This document shows positions 11,851 to 24,500 of a stretch of DNA of 64,000 bases, in pieces. Each line of letters starts with the position of its first letter. The first letter of the stretch is position 1. The stretch comes from Diatrype stigma (Eukaryota > Ascomycota > Sordariomycetes > Xylariales > Diatrypaceae), in NCBI GenBank assembly GCA_022225965.2, contig JAKJXP020000009.1:558001-622000 (forward strand), given 5' to 3'. The notes beneath the pieces were generated by a model. That model did no database searches. It had not been told where the DNA came from and saw only the letters and a program-made list of their open reading frames with translations. Position numbers and translations under genes: made by a program.

Positions 11851-12852
11851 GAAGGCCCACCTCCCGAGCTGCGTTTCTTCTCTTAAAATCTCCTAAGAAA
11901 GGGGGGGAGAGGAAAGGAAAGGAAAGGAGAATTTTCTTACCAGTGGTAGCAGAGTAGGGTAGCATTTGCATCCTTCTTTCTTTCTGGGTTGTCTGTCGTC
12001 CGGCGTTTTCTTCATGGCATGGGTATTTGATCAATTTGTCTTCCGTCTTCCACCGAAAATAAAAAGGTCAAAAAGGGGATGGGGGACAGGACAATAAAGG
12101 GAAGGCAAGGGAAAGGAAGCGGAAGAGAGAGAAAGGGCTGGTCAGCTTAGGTCGGGTAGCTCTAGGCTGCTCTGCAACTACCTAAACAGAGCCCTTATTA
12201 ACTCGTATGATACCTGTCTTCTCTGCCTGGTTAATAGAAAAAGGGATACCGGCCGGATCTTAAGAACCCCTCCGTTAAGCTCTCGCTGCTGCACAACATT
12301 TCTGCTACCGTTTACGAATTCGCTTGTAAATATCTTGACTAACTACCTGATGCACCTATCCACCCTGGGCTCTGGCTTTCGTGGTGGGCGTTGTCAAAAC
12401 AAAAATCGGCGTCGCTTGTTGATTCCCTTCAGCTGTCTCTCTCAACTCTAGAGTACATGATCTTGTGGGTTCCAAGGCTTCTTCTTCTTCTCGCTCCGAA
12501 ATCTTCGGGTGCGAGGGAACTAAACTTGCCCTCGATCATATAGACCGTCATTCCGCTTTTCTGATCTTTAATCTATCAACCAGAGTGGGATACCGAACTC
12601 CCACAAACAAGTAAAAACACGTAAAAGCTCGAGAAAGGAGACCATACAGACCAAACGCCATGTCCTGCATCATCACATCCACATCCATTACTGTTGCCCC
12701 AACAAAGGCCTGTGGTATCAGGATCGTAGTCAAGATCGTAGATCAAGCCTCCTTAACCTCAACGCATTTCATGGGAAACAAGTATCGCAGCTGGCAAAAA
12801 GCAGACCAGCTTGCCCCCTCACATTGAACGGGCGTGGAGCTCAGGTCATGCC
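11851..12852. other. Intergenic between convergent genes
   Basis: About 1 kb between the stop codons of eIF3i (plus) and the ISWI gene (minus). It holds the 3' UTRs and terminators. The first 300 bases are purine-rich (repeated 'ggaaa' units at about 11910-11930). No gene was recognised. Confidence 0.5.
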
Positions 12853-15800
12853 TCATTTCTTTTTGCCCTTGGCCTTGCTCTTGGGAGCCGGCGCTGGGTT
12901 GGTACTGGCCACGCTCGACGCTCGAGAAGATGAGCCAGAAGCACCTTTGCTGCTACTCTTGACATTGTCGAGTGCTTTGTTCTATTAAAATGTTAGTATA
13001 CTAGTTGTAGCTAGGAGAGCGCAACATCATATATACCTTGACAGTAGTGTCCTTAGTGGCGTTCTTTGTCTTCTTCTTGGCCGGTGCCATGCCAAGGATG
13101 CTATCCTCGTCATTCTCTTCATCATCGGGCTGCTCTCTCTTCGCCTTGCCGTTGACACCATTCGTCTTGGTCGGGTGTATATCTTCGAACTCCTTCACGA
13201 TGGTCGTGAGCAGCGTGGTGCAGCGACGACTGATCTCAATGGGTGTTCGGCTGAGGAAGAACCAGTCGAACCGGAAAAGAGCGCTCTCACGAATCTCATC
13301 CCGGATCTTGTCATAGATGCCCTCCGAGTCAATACCATATTTATCGAGCATGACAAGTAAGAATCGATCTTCCTCTTCCGTGTAAACCTTCTTGTTCGTA
13401 GTCGAGACCGAATAGTTAATCTTCATCTGTTGTAGCGGGACTCGATACTGCTGCATCTTCCTACGCAACATCTTTCGTTGATGCTCCGTCTTGTTTCTAC
13501 GCTCCTCTCCAGCCTCGATGACTTGCAGGTATTTAGTGTAGTCGGCAATCTCGGTATAACGTTGCCAGAACACCTTCGCATATGCCTTGACCTCAGCTGG
13601 GGTCTTGCTATCGACCTCGAGGGCAATTCGTTCATAGTCATTACGACCATGCTTGGCTGCTCCGTTGATGAATTGTTGGAAATCTCGCTTATTCCAATCA
13701 CCAAACCCTTGCAGAGACAGCTTTTGCTTCTCTTCTTGTTCCTCTTCAGTCAATGCGGTGGCATTATCAATCTCTTGTTGTTCGAGTGCACGCTCCGCCT
13801 CACGCTCCGAGAGGTTATCCTCATCGCCATCTGTGAGAGGGACCTTGTAGCCTATCTCCTTCCGGTAGAAGGCCGTTTCTTGATCTTGGAGATCCCTGAG
13901 TCTAGGAGGGTAGAACTGGTAATCATGAACAGTTATTTGTTTAGGTGCCCGGGGTGCCTTCGGTTTGGCCTCAGCCTTCCCGCTGTTGCCATAAATAGCC
14001 TGTCTGTAGAATTTGTCCACGGAATATGACTGTTCCTTGCGCTCGCGCTTGGCAGGGTTGATCCAGTTGATGCCAATCTCTTTCTTCTTGCCTCCGAAAT
14101 TCTCGCCGTTCCATTCGTAGGCAGATTCCGAGGAGAATTTTTGCAGGTCATCTATTCCGAGCTTCTCGTATTTGGCGTTGAGCTCCTTTGTTCGGTTCTC
14201 ACCCTTGGCTAAAATTTCTGCAATGTCATCATCATTGAGGTCACTCCCCTTAGCTGCCAGCCCGGTACCACCTTTGGTTTGGAAAACCTTCTCGGCGCCA
14301 TGCTGGATCATGTTTAGAAGTTCATCCTTGGCAGCAGGGCCCTTGGCACCTGGATGAGCGCGTCCTTGCTGAATGACCAACTGGTCAAGGCGGAGCTTCT
14401 GAGCAGCACGCTCCAATACCTTCTCTTCGATAGCACTCTCTGTCACGAAGCGGTAGACGACTACTTGCTTCGTCTGGCCGATACGATGAGCTCTGTCCAT
14501 GGCCTGCAAATCTGCTTGGGGATTCCAATCACTATCGTAGAGAATAACGATATCGGCACTCGTCAAGTTGATACCCAATCCACCAGCACGAGTTGTGAGC
14601 AGGAAAACGAATTTCTCGGAGTCCGGCTTGTTGTAGTCATCGATGGCAGCGATTCGGTCCTCATGTGCAGTGCTTCCATCGATACGACAATATTTGAATT
14701 CCCGGAACACGCAGTAGTCCTCGAGAATATCAAGGAGACGACTCATCTGTGAGAAAATCAGAACACGACTACCTTGAGTCTTCAGTCTTCTGAGGAGCCT
14801 GTCCAAGAGTGCCATCTTCCCAGAGTTGTAGACGAGATGCTCGTCGGTTGTATAAGGCGGACCAGGTTCGGCTCCCTCAAAAAGATACGGGTGGTTACAG
14901 CACTTCCGTAGCTGCATAACGATGTTCAGGAGCCGGGTCTTGGATTCGCGCTTGCCACCGGCACCATTGACAGCATCGATGTCCTTCTCTAGGATCTTTT
15001 GGTACCATTTGACCTGCATTTCTGACATGCCAATGTAAAGGTTGACTTCCTTCTTTGGCAGTAGGCTCTTCTCAACATCGGCTTTGACACGTCGGAGCAA
15101 AAATGGACGAAGGACACGATGAAGCTGCTGCACGACAGTATCCTGGTCCTGGTCCTGGCCTGAGAACCATTGATCGAAGGCCTCGGAATCTCCGAAGACG
15201 TCTGGTAAGAGGAAGTTCAGCAACGCCCACAACTCGTGGAGGTTGTTCTGGAGAGGTGTGCCGGTAATCAAGAGACGATTTCTGGAGTTGAACATGCGAA
15301 TGACCTGGGCGAGAGAAGACTCCTCGTTCTTGATGCGGTGGGCTTCGTCGATAATGATGTATTCCCAGGCAAATTTCTTCAGGTGTGATTTCTCTCGAAG
15401 GATCATCTCGTAACTCGTGATGCAGACATCGAACTTCTCGTCGATCAGACGTTCGTTGATAAGGGCATGCCGTTCTTCCTTGGCGCCCTGAAGAACAAGA
15501 ACGTTGACCTCGGGTGTCCATCTAGCGAACTCTCGCTTCCAGTTATCCAGGGTAGACTTGGGTACTGTAATCAGATGGGGCCCCTTGATGTCCATGATGT
15601 GTCGTAGATACCCCAAGAATGAGATGGTTTGCAATGTTTTTCCCAGACCCATTTCGTCGGCAAGGATACCAGAAATACCATTCTCGTGTAGAGAGATGAG
15701 CCAGTTGAGACCAGCAACTTGGTAGTCTCTCATGGTGCCGTTGACAAAAGGGGGAGATTCGCGGAAGACAGTCTCTGCGGATCCGCCATGTCTCTCATCC

Positions 15801-16389
15801 TTCAAAAGCTCGGCATCCTCTTCGGCTTCCGTCCGGCGAGCGCGACCAGTAGTGGCGCCGCCTTGACGGGATCCTTTCTTCTTGAGCCTGGCGGCTTCCT
15901 CGTTCTGCTTGTCGATCTCGACTATGATCTCTCGGATCTTGGGATTCGGGTTGGTCTCGATGAAGTGACGAAAGAGGTCGGTCAAACCCAGCAGATAGCG
16001 AAATCGTCGAATACTATCATCTTCTTTGGACTCTCCCAGCATGTCATGCTTCCTTCCAAATATGCTTCTTCTTAGCTGATTGGCCTCGGAGCGCTTCTTA
16101 CGGCCGTCGAGGGGCTCGCCAACTACGCTGCTAGCTGTTGTGTTTGGATTCGTATCGGAATCGGTATAATCTGGTGTCTCATCCACGTCCTGTTCCAGAG
16201 TTAGCAAGGGATTGCTTGCAGTTAAGCCTTCTGGGCTCAACCCGATTCAAGCAGTCGGAATCATCAGGCTGGCGGTAGAACGGGTGTACTTACCATATTA
16301 TCAGGGCGGTTAGAGGCAGGCTCAGGAGCATCGGACATTGAGGTGTCTGGGTCGGCTGCAGTCGCCCTCGAACGCGGGGGCGGCGCCAT
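12853..16389 (-). CDS. ISWI-family chromatin-remodeling ATPase
   Basis: Three exons, 16389..16294, 16189..13037 and 12981..12853, giving 1,125 aa, the length of yeast Isw1/Isw2. The SNF2 ATPase shows motif I ([11 protein letters not shown], about 210-220), the DEAH box ([16 protein letters not shown], about 313) and [13 protein letters not shown]. The helicase C lobe ends with motif [13 protein letters not shown] (about 594-604). The C-terminal half carries the HAND ([16 protein letters not shown]), SANT ([18 protein letters not shown]) and SLIDE ([17 protein letters not shown]) modules that bind linker DNA and space nucleosomes. Exon 1 is acidic/Pro-rich; the last exon encodes a Ser/Lys-rich tail ending KGKKK. 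The start at 16389 is the first ATG of the open frame, spliced over a 104-nt intron with a GTAAGT donor. The protein acts in the nucleus. Isw1 and Isw2 types cannot be told apart by eye. Confidence 0.96.
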
Positions 16390-19132
16390 GGTGGGCAGTC
16401 TCGCGATGTGAGGAATGCCAGATATTTCTGCAAACACTCAACGCGACTAAGACGCGATGCGACTGTCTCCGGATTCTAGTATCGGCGCACCTCGTGACCC
16501 GGCGTTCAAATATTGGTTGAATGAGGTCGCAAGGGGTTGGTGATGGCAAAGGCCCTGATAGAAGGGTCTGAAGAATTGGTTGTGTGGTTGTGTGGTTGTG
16601 GAAGTGTGGAAGGTGTGGGAGTTGTTAAGGTAGGATGTACGAATAAAGAGCTTGAGGTAGCTGCAGGTGGGTTGAAGAAGGAATTTCCTCCTAACCTGGC
16701 AGCCCTGGGAGTTAATGGATGGAGGAATAGGTACGAAATCGATAATAGGGTAATCGCGTCCAGGGAAGTACCTATAAGATTACACGCTTCTGCGGTACAC
16801 GGTCATGGAAGTGGGTCTTCGGGGAGGTATGAACTATAGGTACAGGTAAGATGGGGAAAGAAGGCGGGAGCTTCTATGTACTTACATAGGAATCTAGTCT
16901 CAGATCCGTGCTTCTTATTCGTAGATACTTCGTGGCTGGACATTCACTTTTCCTGTTAAATACCACAACTCAGTGACATTGATAACCTGCGGCTTTTGGT
17001 CATTCGGTGGGACAGCTTAAATTACTACATAGTACTTAGTAGGTCAACCCTAGATATCTGAAGACCAACCTTCATGTAGTCGAGTTGACGTTCCTATTGG
17101 TTAGTACAATGCACTATAAATTTCCTAATCTGGTAACAGCGTATGCGCATTCCATGTGGAAGACGAACAGGCGATGATATAGCCCTTGGTACCATCCAGG
17201 TGAGCCTGAGACATATGCCGGGCTATCGGGCTATTGAGATTTGATGGTTTTCAGTCGGATGTAATAGATCTGTGATTAGATCTGTGACTTTAGTTGTGTA
17301 AGTCCCTTGTTTGCGCTGGTTCCAGTCCAGTAGCCAGTGTTGTAAGAGTACCCCTTTCTTACCACTGCCCACGACAGAATGTACGGCAGATTTCAGCCTT
17401 ATAACTTGATCTTGTATGTACCTTTCTCCTCTAGGAGGTACATATGCAACAGGGCCGGCGTTGATCAGGGTTGCTTGTGAAAAATTACGGTAGTATGCCT
17501 ATTAACAATGGTAAATTCCCGCCAGGGTCCAGGGACATGTGCAAGATCCCCACGCAGCCCACGGTTCGTGTTGAGTTACATATGTATATCAAGATACAGT
17601 AATCCAGTCGGCTAACGGGGTACTCTAGATCCAGGACAAGCTTAATTCATCACAGGTGACCTAGCCTATTATGTATGTAAAGATTCCTGGCTTCGTATGC
17701 TATTTGGTCAGAAGGAGACCAGTTTCCCACCCCCTTGACACCTTCTAATGGCTATTGTTGCCTTCTACCACATAAAGGCTTTTTAACTTGACATAGGAAC
17801 TACATAATTGCGATGCGTAAGAAGCAGTCAACGGTACTTTTCAGCCGGCCAGCATCTGAATTTTTGGGAAGACTACCAACCCTTCTCAAGCTACCTATCT
17901 TCCCATAGTAGGCAACTACCTAGGTGGCAATGCAGTGGCTGACCAGGCGAGCCAAGCCAGCCTGTCAGACGGGACCAACATTGCCAAGAAAACGAGAGAC
18001 CATGCAAAGAAGGGTGATCAGTCAATACGGCTTATTGACGTGTAGATGCCATCTTCCAAGGTTGTATTTCCAGTGCCAGGCTCCATCCAGGGCTGTTCCT
18101 TTGCAACATCCGGCCAACTGGTTCTCTTAGCTTTAGGGCTCCGGGACCCGTCGGGCAGCTGCACGTGGACATGAGGCTTGGCACGCTTGGACCAGCTGGT
18201 TGGTGCCAAACAAGCAAGGCAAGCAGGGGGTCCGTCCATACCTACATACTGTATAGGTAGGTGTATGTACAATACAATACATACATACATCCGCTTAGTG
18301 AGCGCTTTCGGTTAAGGGCTGCCTGCGGATCACTCCAGCGGGCGCATCGTCGGCACTCAACTTTGACAACTGACAATGATGATGACTGTTACAACCGAAC
18401 TTCGACCTTTCTTACAACGAACCACCGATGGTCACGGCCTTTGACCTCTTTATCCTCCTATTCTCCTGTACATCAGCTCACACAAAACCTGTTCCCATTT
18501 TCATAAGTCTTGTCTCTTGTTTTCGCTCCCACTATCTTGCTGCATAATCTACATACGTTGCTCATTACAAACCCCCCCATTCTTTCCGTTCCAAAACTAG
18601 CCTCTCCGGCACTGACTCGGTATCCGGGCAAGGATAATCCCTCGCACCGGCTTGGTTTCGGCGCCAGCTAGCTAACCTCTAGCCCTTCCTCAGTCGGAGC
18701 AGCAGCGCAGCAGCGGCAGGCATCGGATGGTGCATCATCCCATCGTCTCCTCCAAGCCCTCCGAACTAGCGACCCTTATCCGTTATCACCACCAAAGCCA
18801 ACTCTTTCGTGGCCCACCTCCATCGATTCCCCCCGTTTCCTCAGGGTCCTTTTCGACGTTCGAAACTTGGTCTGCCCCACCAAACAAGAAACTTCCGGAC
18901 TTCCAGACCCTCACCGCCTAGGGTTCCCTCTATTTGCAGACAGCGGCCATACCAATCGCAGAATAATAAGACTCACCACGGCAACAAGGGCTACTGTACG
19001 TCAGAGCTTGAGCTCGTCAGTCCCTCCTCTGTGAATCGTCATATCCGTCGTCTCCCACCCGGGAAACCTACACACCTACCTATACACCTATCTACCTACT
19101 ATCTACAACACTACAAACGCATACCCCGCCAG
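16390..19132. other. Gene-poor intergenic region, 2.7 kb
   Basis: Lies between the ISWI start (minus) and the HAPSTR1-like start (plus), so it is a divergent promoter region. Many short 'tacctacc/ggtaggta' units are scattered through it. Open frames are short and without recognisable content. An open frame continues upstream of the called HAPSTR1-like start to 18809, but that stretch looks like 5' UTR (CT-rich and 'tacctatctacc' repeats). Confidence 0.45.
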
Positions 19133-19987
19133 ATGGATACCATGCGAGGAGCCTCGCCTACCAAGGGCCCGGTCAACGCCGACTCGCCCGAGCAGCTACT
19201 CGACGCCTTCAAGGCGGCCGCGCTGTCCGTCACCAAGCTGTACAAGACGTCGGCGGCTGCCCAGTCCAAGGCCCGGTCCGACGGCTACCAAGACTGCCTG
19301 GACGATCTCCTGGTCTTCCTCGACAAGCGAAATCTCGGTCTCAGCGACGGGGAGGGGTGGCAAATCCGAAAGTGGGCGACCGAGCGGCTGGACGGCCGGG
19401 ACGGCATCACGCAGAACACCGAGAGCGATGATGAGGTCGAGAAGGCCGAGACGGCTTCGTCGCCCGAACTACACCGTCCGAGTGCGCCGCCACAGCAGCA
19501 ACAACAACCGCAACAGCAACAACAGCAACAGCATATCGTAACGAGGCAGCACGATGCCCCGATGCGGACCGACTCGGCGCCTCCGACTATGCACGCCGCA
19601 CCATCCGCCGCATCTGTCGTCGAGGAGCCCCAACCGATCGCTGTGCCATCCCAGGAGAACTTCACCTTCCAATCATCCTACCCGTACCCGCAAGAATCGA
19701 CCACATACCTCAATATAGAAAAGCTGGACCTCTCCGACTCGTCTAGACCAAACGACGGCGCCGCCTCCCACAACTCGTCATCGACAAGCATATCCCACCC
19801 CTCCCGGTCACGGGGCATGATGAGACGGCTCCCGCGCCCAAGGGCATCGGGCCACGCATCGGGCCACTTGGGAAAAGGGGCCGGTCAGAAGCGGCCTATC
19901 AACTTCGCGGAGCTGTTCGACGTGGGGAGCATAGGGATCGGCAAAGACATGTTTGGGAGAGATGGGAAACGAAGCCGGCATACCTAA
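19133..19987 (+). CDS. HAPSTR1/C16orf72-like conserved protein (DUF4588 type)
   Basis: Single exon, 284 aa, from the ATG at 19133 (MDTMRGASPTKGP). An open frame extends 108 codons further upstream, but that part looks like UTR. Residues about 20-75 form the conserved block: LLDAFKAAALSVTKLYKTSA followed by GYQDCLDDLLVFLDKRN and GWQIRKWA. From memory this matches the N-terminal domain of the HAPSTR1 (C16orf72) family, a stress-response regulator that works with the HUWE1 ubiquitin ligase in animals. The fungal members are uncharacterised, so this role is inference. The middle is disordered with a Gln tract (about residues 120-137). The C-terminus is basic (KRPINFAELFDVG to GKRSRHT), compatible with nuclear import. 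No membrane segment or signal peptide. Confidence 0.7.
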   Translation: MDTMRGASPTKGPVNADSPEQLLDAFKAAALSVTKLYKTSAAAQSKARSDGYQDCLDDLLVFLDKRNLGLSDGEGWQIRKWATERLDGRDGITQNTESDDEVEKAETASSPELHRPSAPPQQQQQPQQQQQQQHIVTRQHDAPMRTDSAPPTMHAAPSAASVVEEPQPIAVPSQENFTFQSSYPYPQESTTYLNIEKLDLSDSSRPNDGAASHNSSSTSISHPSRSRGMMRRLPRPRASGHASGHLGKGAGQKRPINFAELFDVGSIGIGKDMFGRDGKRSRHT

Positions 19988-21535
19988 AGAAAAGAGAAAA
20001 CGATCATGCCGTTGGTTGTTTTGTTGGGAGGGGGAAGAGAATCTACAACAGTGACATGCTCTTGTTTCGTCAGTGGATAATGTTCCTTGAAAAACACACC
20101 CGAGAATCTTCCTTCTCTTTCTTTCTTCTCTGGCACAGCCATCTATCTGTCTTCGAGAAGATAGAGGAATAGGGGACTAGGGGAGCAGGTAGGTGGCTGT
20201 GCCTGCCTGGAAATTTACGAATAGCATAGCTCGGGGTCTTTGTTTTGTTTTTGTGGGTGGGATTTGCATGACGGGGCACGGCGGACGGGGACGGGTGGCG
20301 GCGGCGGCGGCGGCGGCTGAGCATTTTCTTGGAGGCGTTCATCAACGGGGAAATTATGCTGCACACCGAATTCATGTGCTCTGCTTTTTCCCTCCATCAC
20401 ATCACCCCTTGGAGGGCGGAAGTCGGATCTCTCTTCTGTCCTATAGAGAAATTTCCCACCAAGTCGACAAGGGGGGTCGTAGTGTTGCTGAACAAACGCA
20501 TCGCATTACGCGGTGTAGTAGCAGGTAGTGCCCAGGCAGGGGCGGTGGATCTGGATTTGTGTTGGTCATCGTGGCCGGTATTCCCTCCTGCTCTTCTCTG
20601 TCGGGGGCAATCGTGGCGAGTCTTGCGGGGATCGTGTCGCAGCTCTTCGTGTACATACTTTATTCTCGTATCGTATAGTACCCAACAACCAACGGAGCCA
20701 CAGGATTCGTGTTGTTCACTATAGACACCAACAGCAACAACAACAACAACACGACCTGGCTGGCTCCCTCTTCCCCCTTATAATACCTCACCCCAGGTGA
20801 CGGGAATATAGAGCGAATTCGATCTAATACGCAGACTATATATACAAGCACTACGTGACATGCCTATCAACGGAATGGCTGAACTCTACTTCCACAACAC
20901 AACTCCTAAAAATCGCAATGCTGCTTTCCCTACACCACCAGTGAAGAGACAGTAGCAACGCCAACATGAACAGTCGATTTGCCGGTTTTCTTTTTCATGA
21001 TACGTCTCTCCCCTTGCTCCTCTCACCATGTAATATCATCAACCGATACCAGTGTAGCCAATCTATCAAGTCCTAACCCCTACCAATTTCGACGCACCGA
21101 TTACCTAACCCCTTGTCTATATTGCCACAAAAGACGCACACGCATATCACGCAAAAAGGTACTTGGATCCAGAGAGACGTATTGTAAAGATTCATATTTG
21201 TTTGCTTTGTTCGCTATTAGGGACATTCATTAATTAGCCCAGCTATTTTGGCTCAATAATTACTGCTAAGCTCTAGCTGCGTTTCTTTCATGATACCATA
21301 ATCATGTGTTAGGGAAGTAGTCCGCGGCGGCCTTTCTCCCGCTAGGAGGACGTTTCAAGCATAAGCCAGGTTCTATATAGATTGGATCAATGTCCTCCCT
21401 TCTGCATAAAACGTTCGCACCGCAGTAGCTATATGATGATATGTGGATCCGTGCTTCTTCCAGACTAGAATACAGGTAAGTATTATCCTAGCTGGTCGCC
21501 TGCGTTCATTGACAAGCTCGGTAGAGCCTACATGA
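19988..21535. other. Intergenic between convergent genes
   Basis: About 1.5 kb between the 3' ends of the HAPSTR1-like gene and the reinterpreted Fhl1 gene. It contains a CGG/GGC run at about 20297-20320 and a CAA/CAG run at about 20727-20752. No gene was recognised. Confidence 0.45.
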
Positions 21536-24500
21536 TCATGTAGGAGAGACAGCAAGCTTCTTTGGCTCCGGCTGCTGAGTGCTTCGATCATCACCAGGGC
21601 CCTCGTCCAGCGTACGCTTCTGCCCAACAATCTGCTCCACGACGCCTGCGCTCGGAGGCTTTGGTTGTGGCGGGCTAGGCCCTCGCTGTGGCGGTGCTGG
21701 CGGTGCTGTCGCTACTGTCGGCGCTGTTGGTGCTGTCGGTGCTGTCGGTGCTGTCGGTGCTGTCGGTGCTGTCGGTGCTGTCGGTGCTGTCGGTGCTGTC
21801 GGTGCTGTCGGTGCTGTCGGTGCTGTCGGTGCTGTCGGTGCTGTCGGTGCTGTCGNNNNNNNNNNNNNNNNNNNNNNNNNNNNNNNNNNNNNNNNNNNNN
21901 NNNNNNNNNNNNNNNNNNNNNNNNNNNNNNNNNNNNNNNNNNNNNNNNNNNNNNGGTGCTGGCGATGCTGATGGTGGTGGAGGCGCTGGCGAGAATTGCA
22001 GTGCTGATGATGCTTGCGGTGCTCGCGATTCTGAGGGTGCTGGCGATGCTGACAGTGCTGGCGGTGCTGTCGGCGCTGTCGGCGTTGGCGCCGTTGGGGG
22101 TGCTGATGCCACTGGCGGTGCCTGCGATGCTTCCGATGCCTGAGGTGCTGGCGATGCCTGAGGTGCTGGCGATGCCTGCGGTGCTAGCGGTGCCTGGGGT
22201 GCTAGCGGTGCCTGTGGTGCTGGCTGTATCGGTTGTATCGGCTGTACCTGCGGCGCTGACGGCGCTGGCGGAGCTTCCGCCGCCTGTGCCTGCTTCTGAG
22301 CGGGAGCCTCGTTCACAGCATTACCACTTCTACTGGGACTAGGGAGCGACACTGGAACCGGGGCAGGAGAGGCCTTGGCCGAAGCTTCACCAGAAGGCCG
22401 CGATTCGACCCCGACTCGTGGTCCACCAGCTGTCGTGCTGAGCAACGGTGACGGCGACGACGACGCTGGCACTGGCGCTGGCGCTGGCGCTGGCGTCGAA
22501 ACAGCAGGGCTGTTGACTGCAATCGCCGCCGGTTGTTGCGGCTGCGGCTGCGGCTGTGGCTGCGGCTGCTTGACGGCCTGTCCACTAGTGCTAGTTCCAG
22601 CATTGAGGTTTGGCGAGGATGTCGACGCTGCTGTTGGTGTCGGGGCTGGAGGAGACATATTGGTCGCGCCCGATGCTGCCCGTGGCTGCTGACCTACGAC
22701 CTGTCCACTGGGTGAGGAACGCTGTGGCTGTGCTGGGAGGGACGCTGGGATAGATGCTGTGGTTGTAGAGGCACCGGCTGATTTTGCTGGCTGTGGCAAT
22801 GGTGCGGCTGGACCAACCCTGGGAGCCGGCATCGCTGTCATAGTAGGGGTAGGAGCTGTGGTAGAAGGGGTAGGGGCGACTGCTCTAGTCGTGTTCTCTG
22901 TAGATCTTTGACCAGTGATCTGGGCCAGCACGCCGGCGCTTGGCGTAGTTGGGTTGACCATATGCGATGAAGATGTATGCGATGAAGGCGTATGTATGGA
23001 CGTCGGCGTCTGCGTAAGCGCGGGCATCACAGTTGGAGCGGCTGACAAGGCAGGGGTAACAGCAAGCTTCTCCTTGGGTTCGTAGTGATGATGCATGTCC
23101 ACAACCCGCTTCTGACCCGCGATCTGGTCCAGAACCCCGGCACTGGGCGGTGCAGGGCTTGACACCTTGCGTGCCATATCATCTGATGATCGTTGCTGTG
23201 AATTGGCAATCTGGCTGACGACACCCGCGCTAGGAGGGGCAGGACTCGAGACGTTGGGCGTTGGCGCTGGAGTAGTTTTAGGCGGTGCTTGAGGGATTCC
23301 CGGTTCTAGGCGAGCAACAGGAGGACGAGCAATGGAACTCATGCCAGGCCTAGCAATACCCATTGTGCTGGGGCGAGGCATCGAGGGACTGGGTCGAGTC
23401 ATAGAGGGTGACATGGATTTTGAGGGCGTACCAAGACCCGGTGGTGGTGAAGTAGCTGAACCATGTGCTGCCGTCCCATTGCTCTGGGAAGCTGCCGTTG
23501 AATATGCGGAGGGCTGTCCTGGTGCCGGTGAAGCTGATGGCGCATTCTGGGCAGGCTGAGATGCAGGTCGGACTGACGATGAAGACTGCGGCTGGGCTGA
23601 CATGAAGGTAGGAGCAGTAGTTTGTGGACCTAATCCATGTGTCTTGCGAACATCCGAAATGATTTTCGATACAGATTCGTACATCAAGCGATCTGCTTCT
23701 TCCCATCCCTTGAAACTACCTGGATTCGGCAGCCCCTTGGCACGATTGATGGCGGAATCTACGATAGCTTCTGCCTGATCTGTTTTCTTCCTCAACGGGC
23801 CCATAATGTTGTCTCTAAAGCTCTTTATCCTTCGTTGGATTTCCTCATCTGCTGCGGCCGACGGGGTAGAACTTCGAGTGGGTGTTGACTTCGCAGCAAC
23901 AGCATGGGCCGCTGGGGCTGGGGAAGCAGAGGTGGTGATCTGCCTACTGCCTTGCATGTTTTTGATCATAGTTTGCAGCCCATCGACAAGGGCCCTCTCG
24001 ACTGACTCGAAACCTGGTACCGGAACTTGCGCTGGGAGACCCTTTACCTTGAAAATGGCCGAATCGATGATTTGGGAGGCATGCTTCGTGTGTTTGGCTA
24101 GGTTGTTTAGCATATTGGTTTTAAATTGAGTGATTGCTCTCTCAATCTCCGGTGTGAGAGCAAGCCGACTTGCAGCATTAGTACCACCTGAAACAGCTTG
24201 CTGTTGTGTTGGCTGCTGCGAAGGTTGGCTTTGAGTCTGCTGGCCTTGTGCTGCCTGGAAAGGTTGTGGACTCGGCACCGTGCTGGTTTCCGTTTTGATG
24301 GGAGGATTGGGTGGTGGAGGCGGTCTAGCATAAGGAGAGCTGTAAGTGCTCTGCTGTGGTACGCCCGGTGGTCTGGACAGAGCAGATGCACCATATCCAA
24401 GGGGTAGTTGTGCTGGAGCGACGGCTTGGGCGACAGACTGTGCTGGTGTCGAATAGGGCGTTGCCGCTTGGTAGGTTGCCTGAGGCTGCTGCACTGCTGT

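Noticed and set aside
21675..21855. Asp-Ser-Thr repeat C-terminus of Fhl1
   Set aside because: It depends on the gap being exactly 99 bases. The alternative frame matches the upstream composition and ends in a motif already present three times in the protein.
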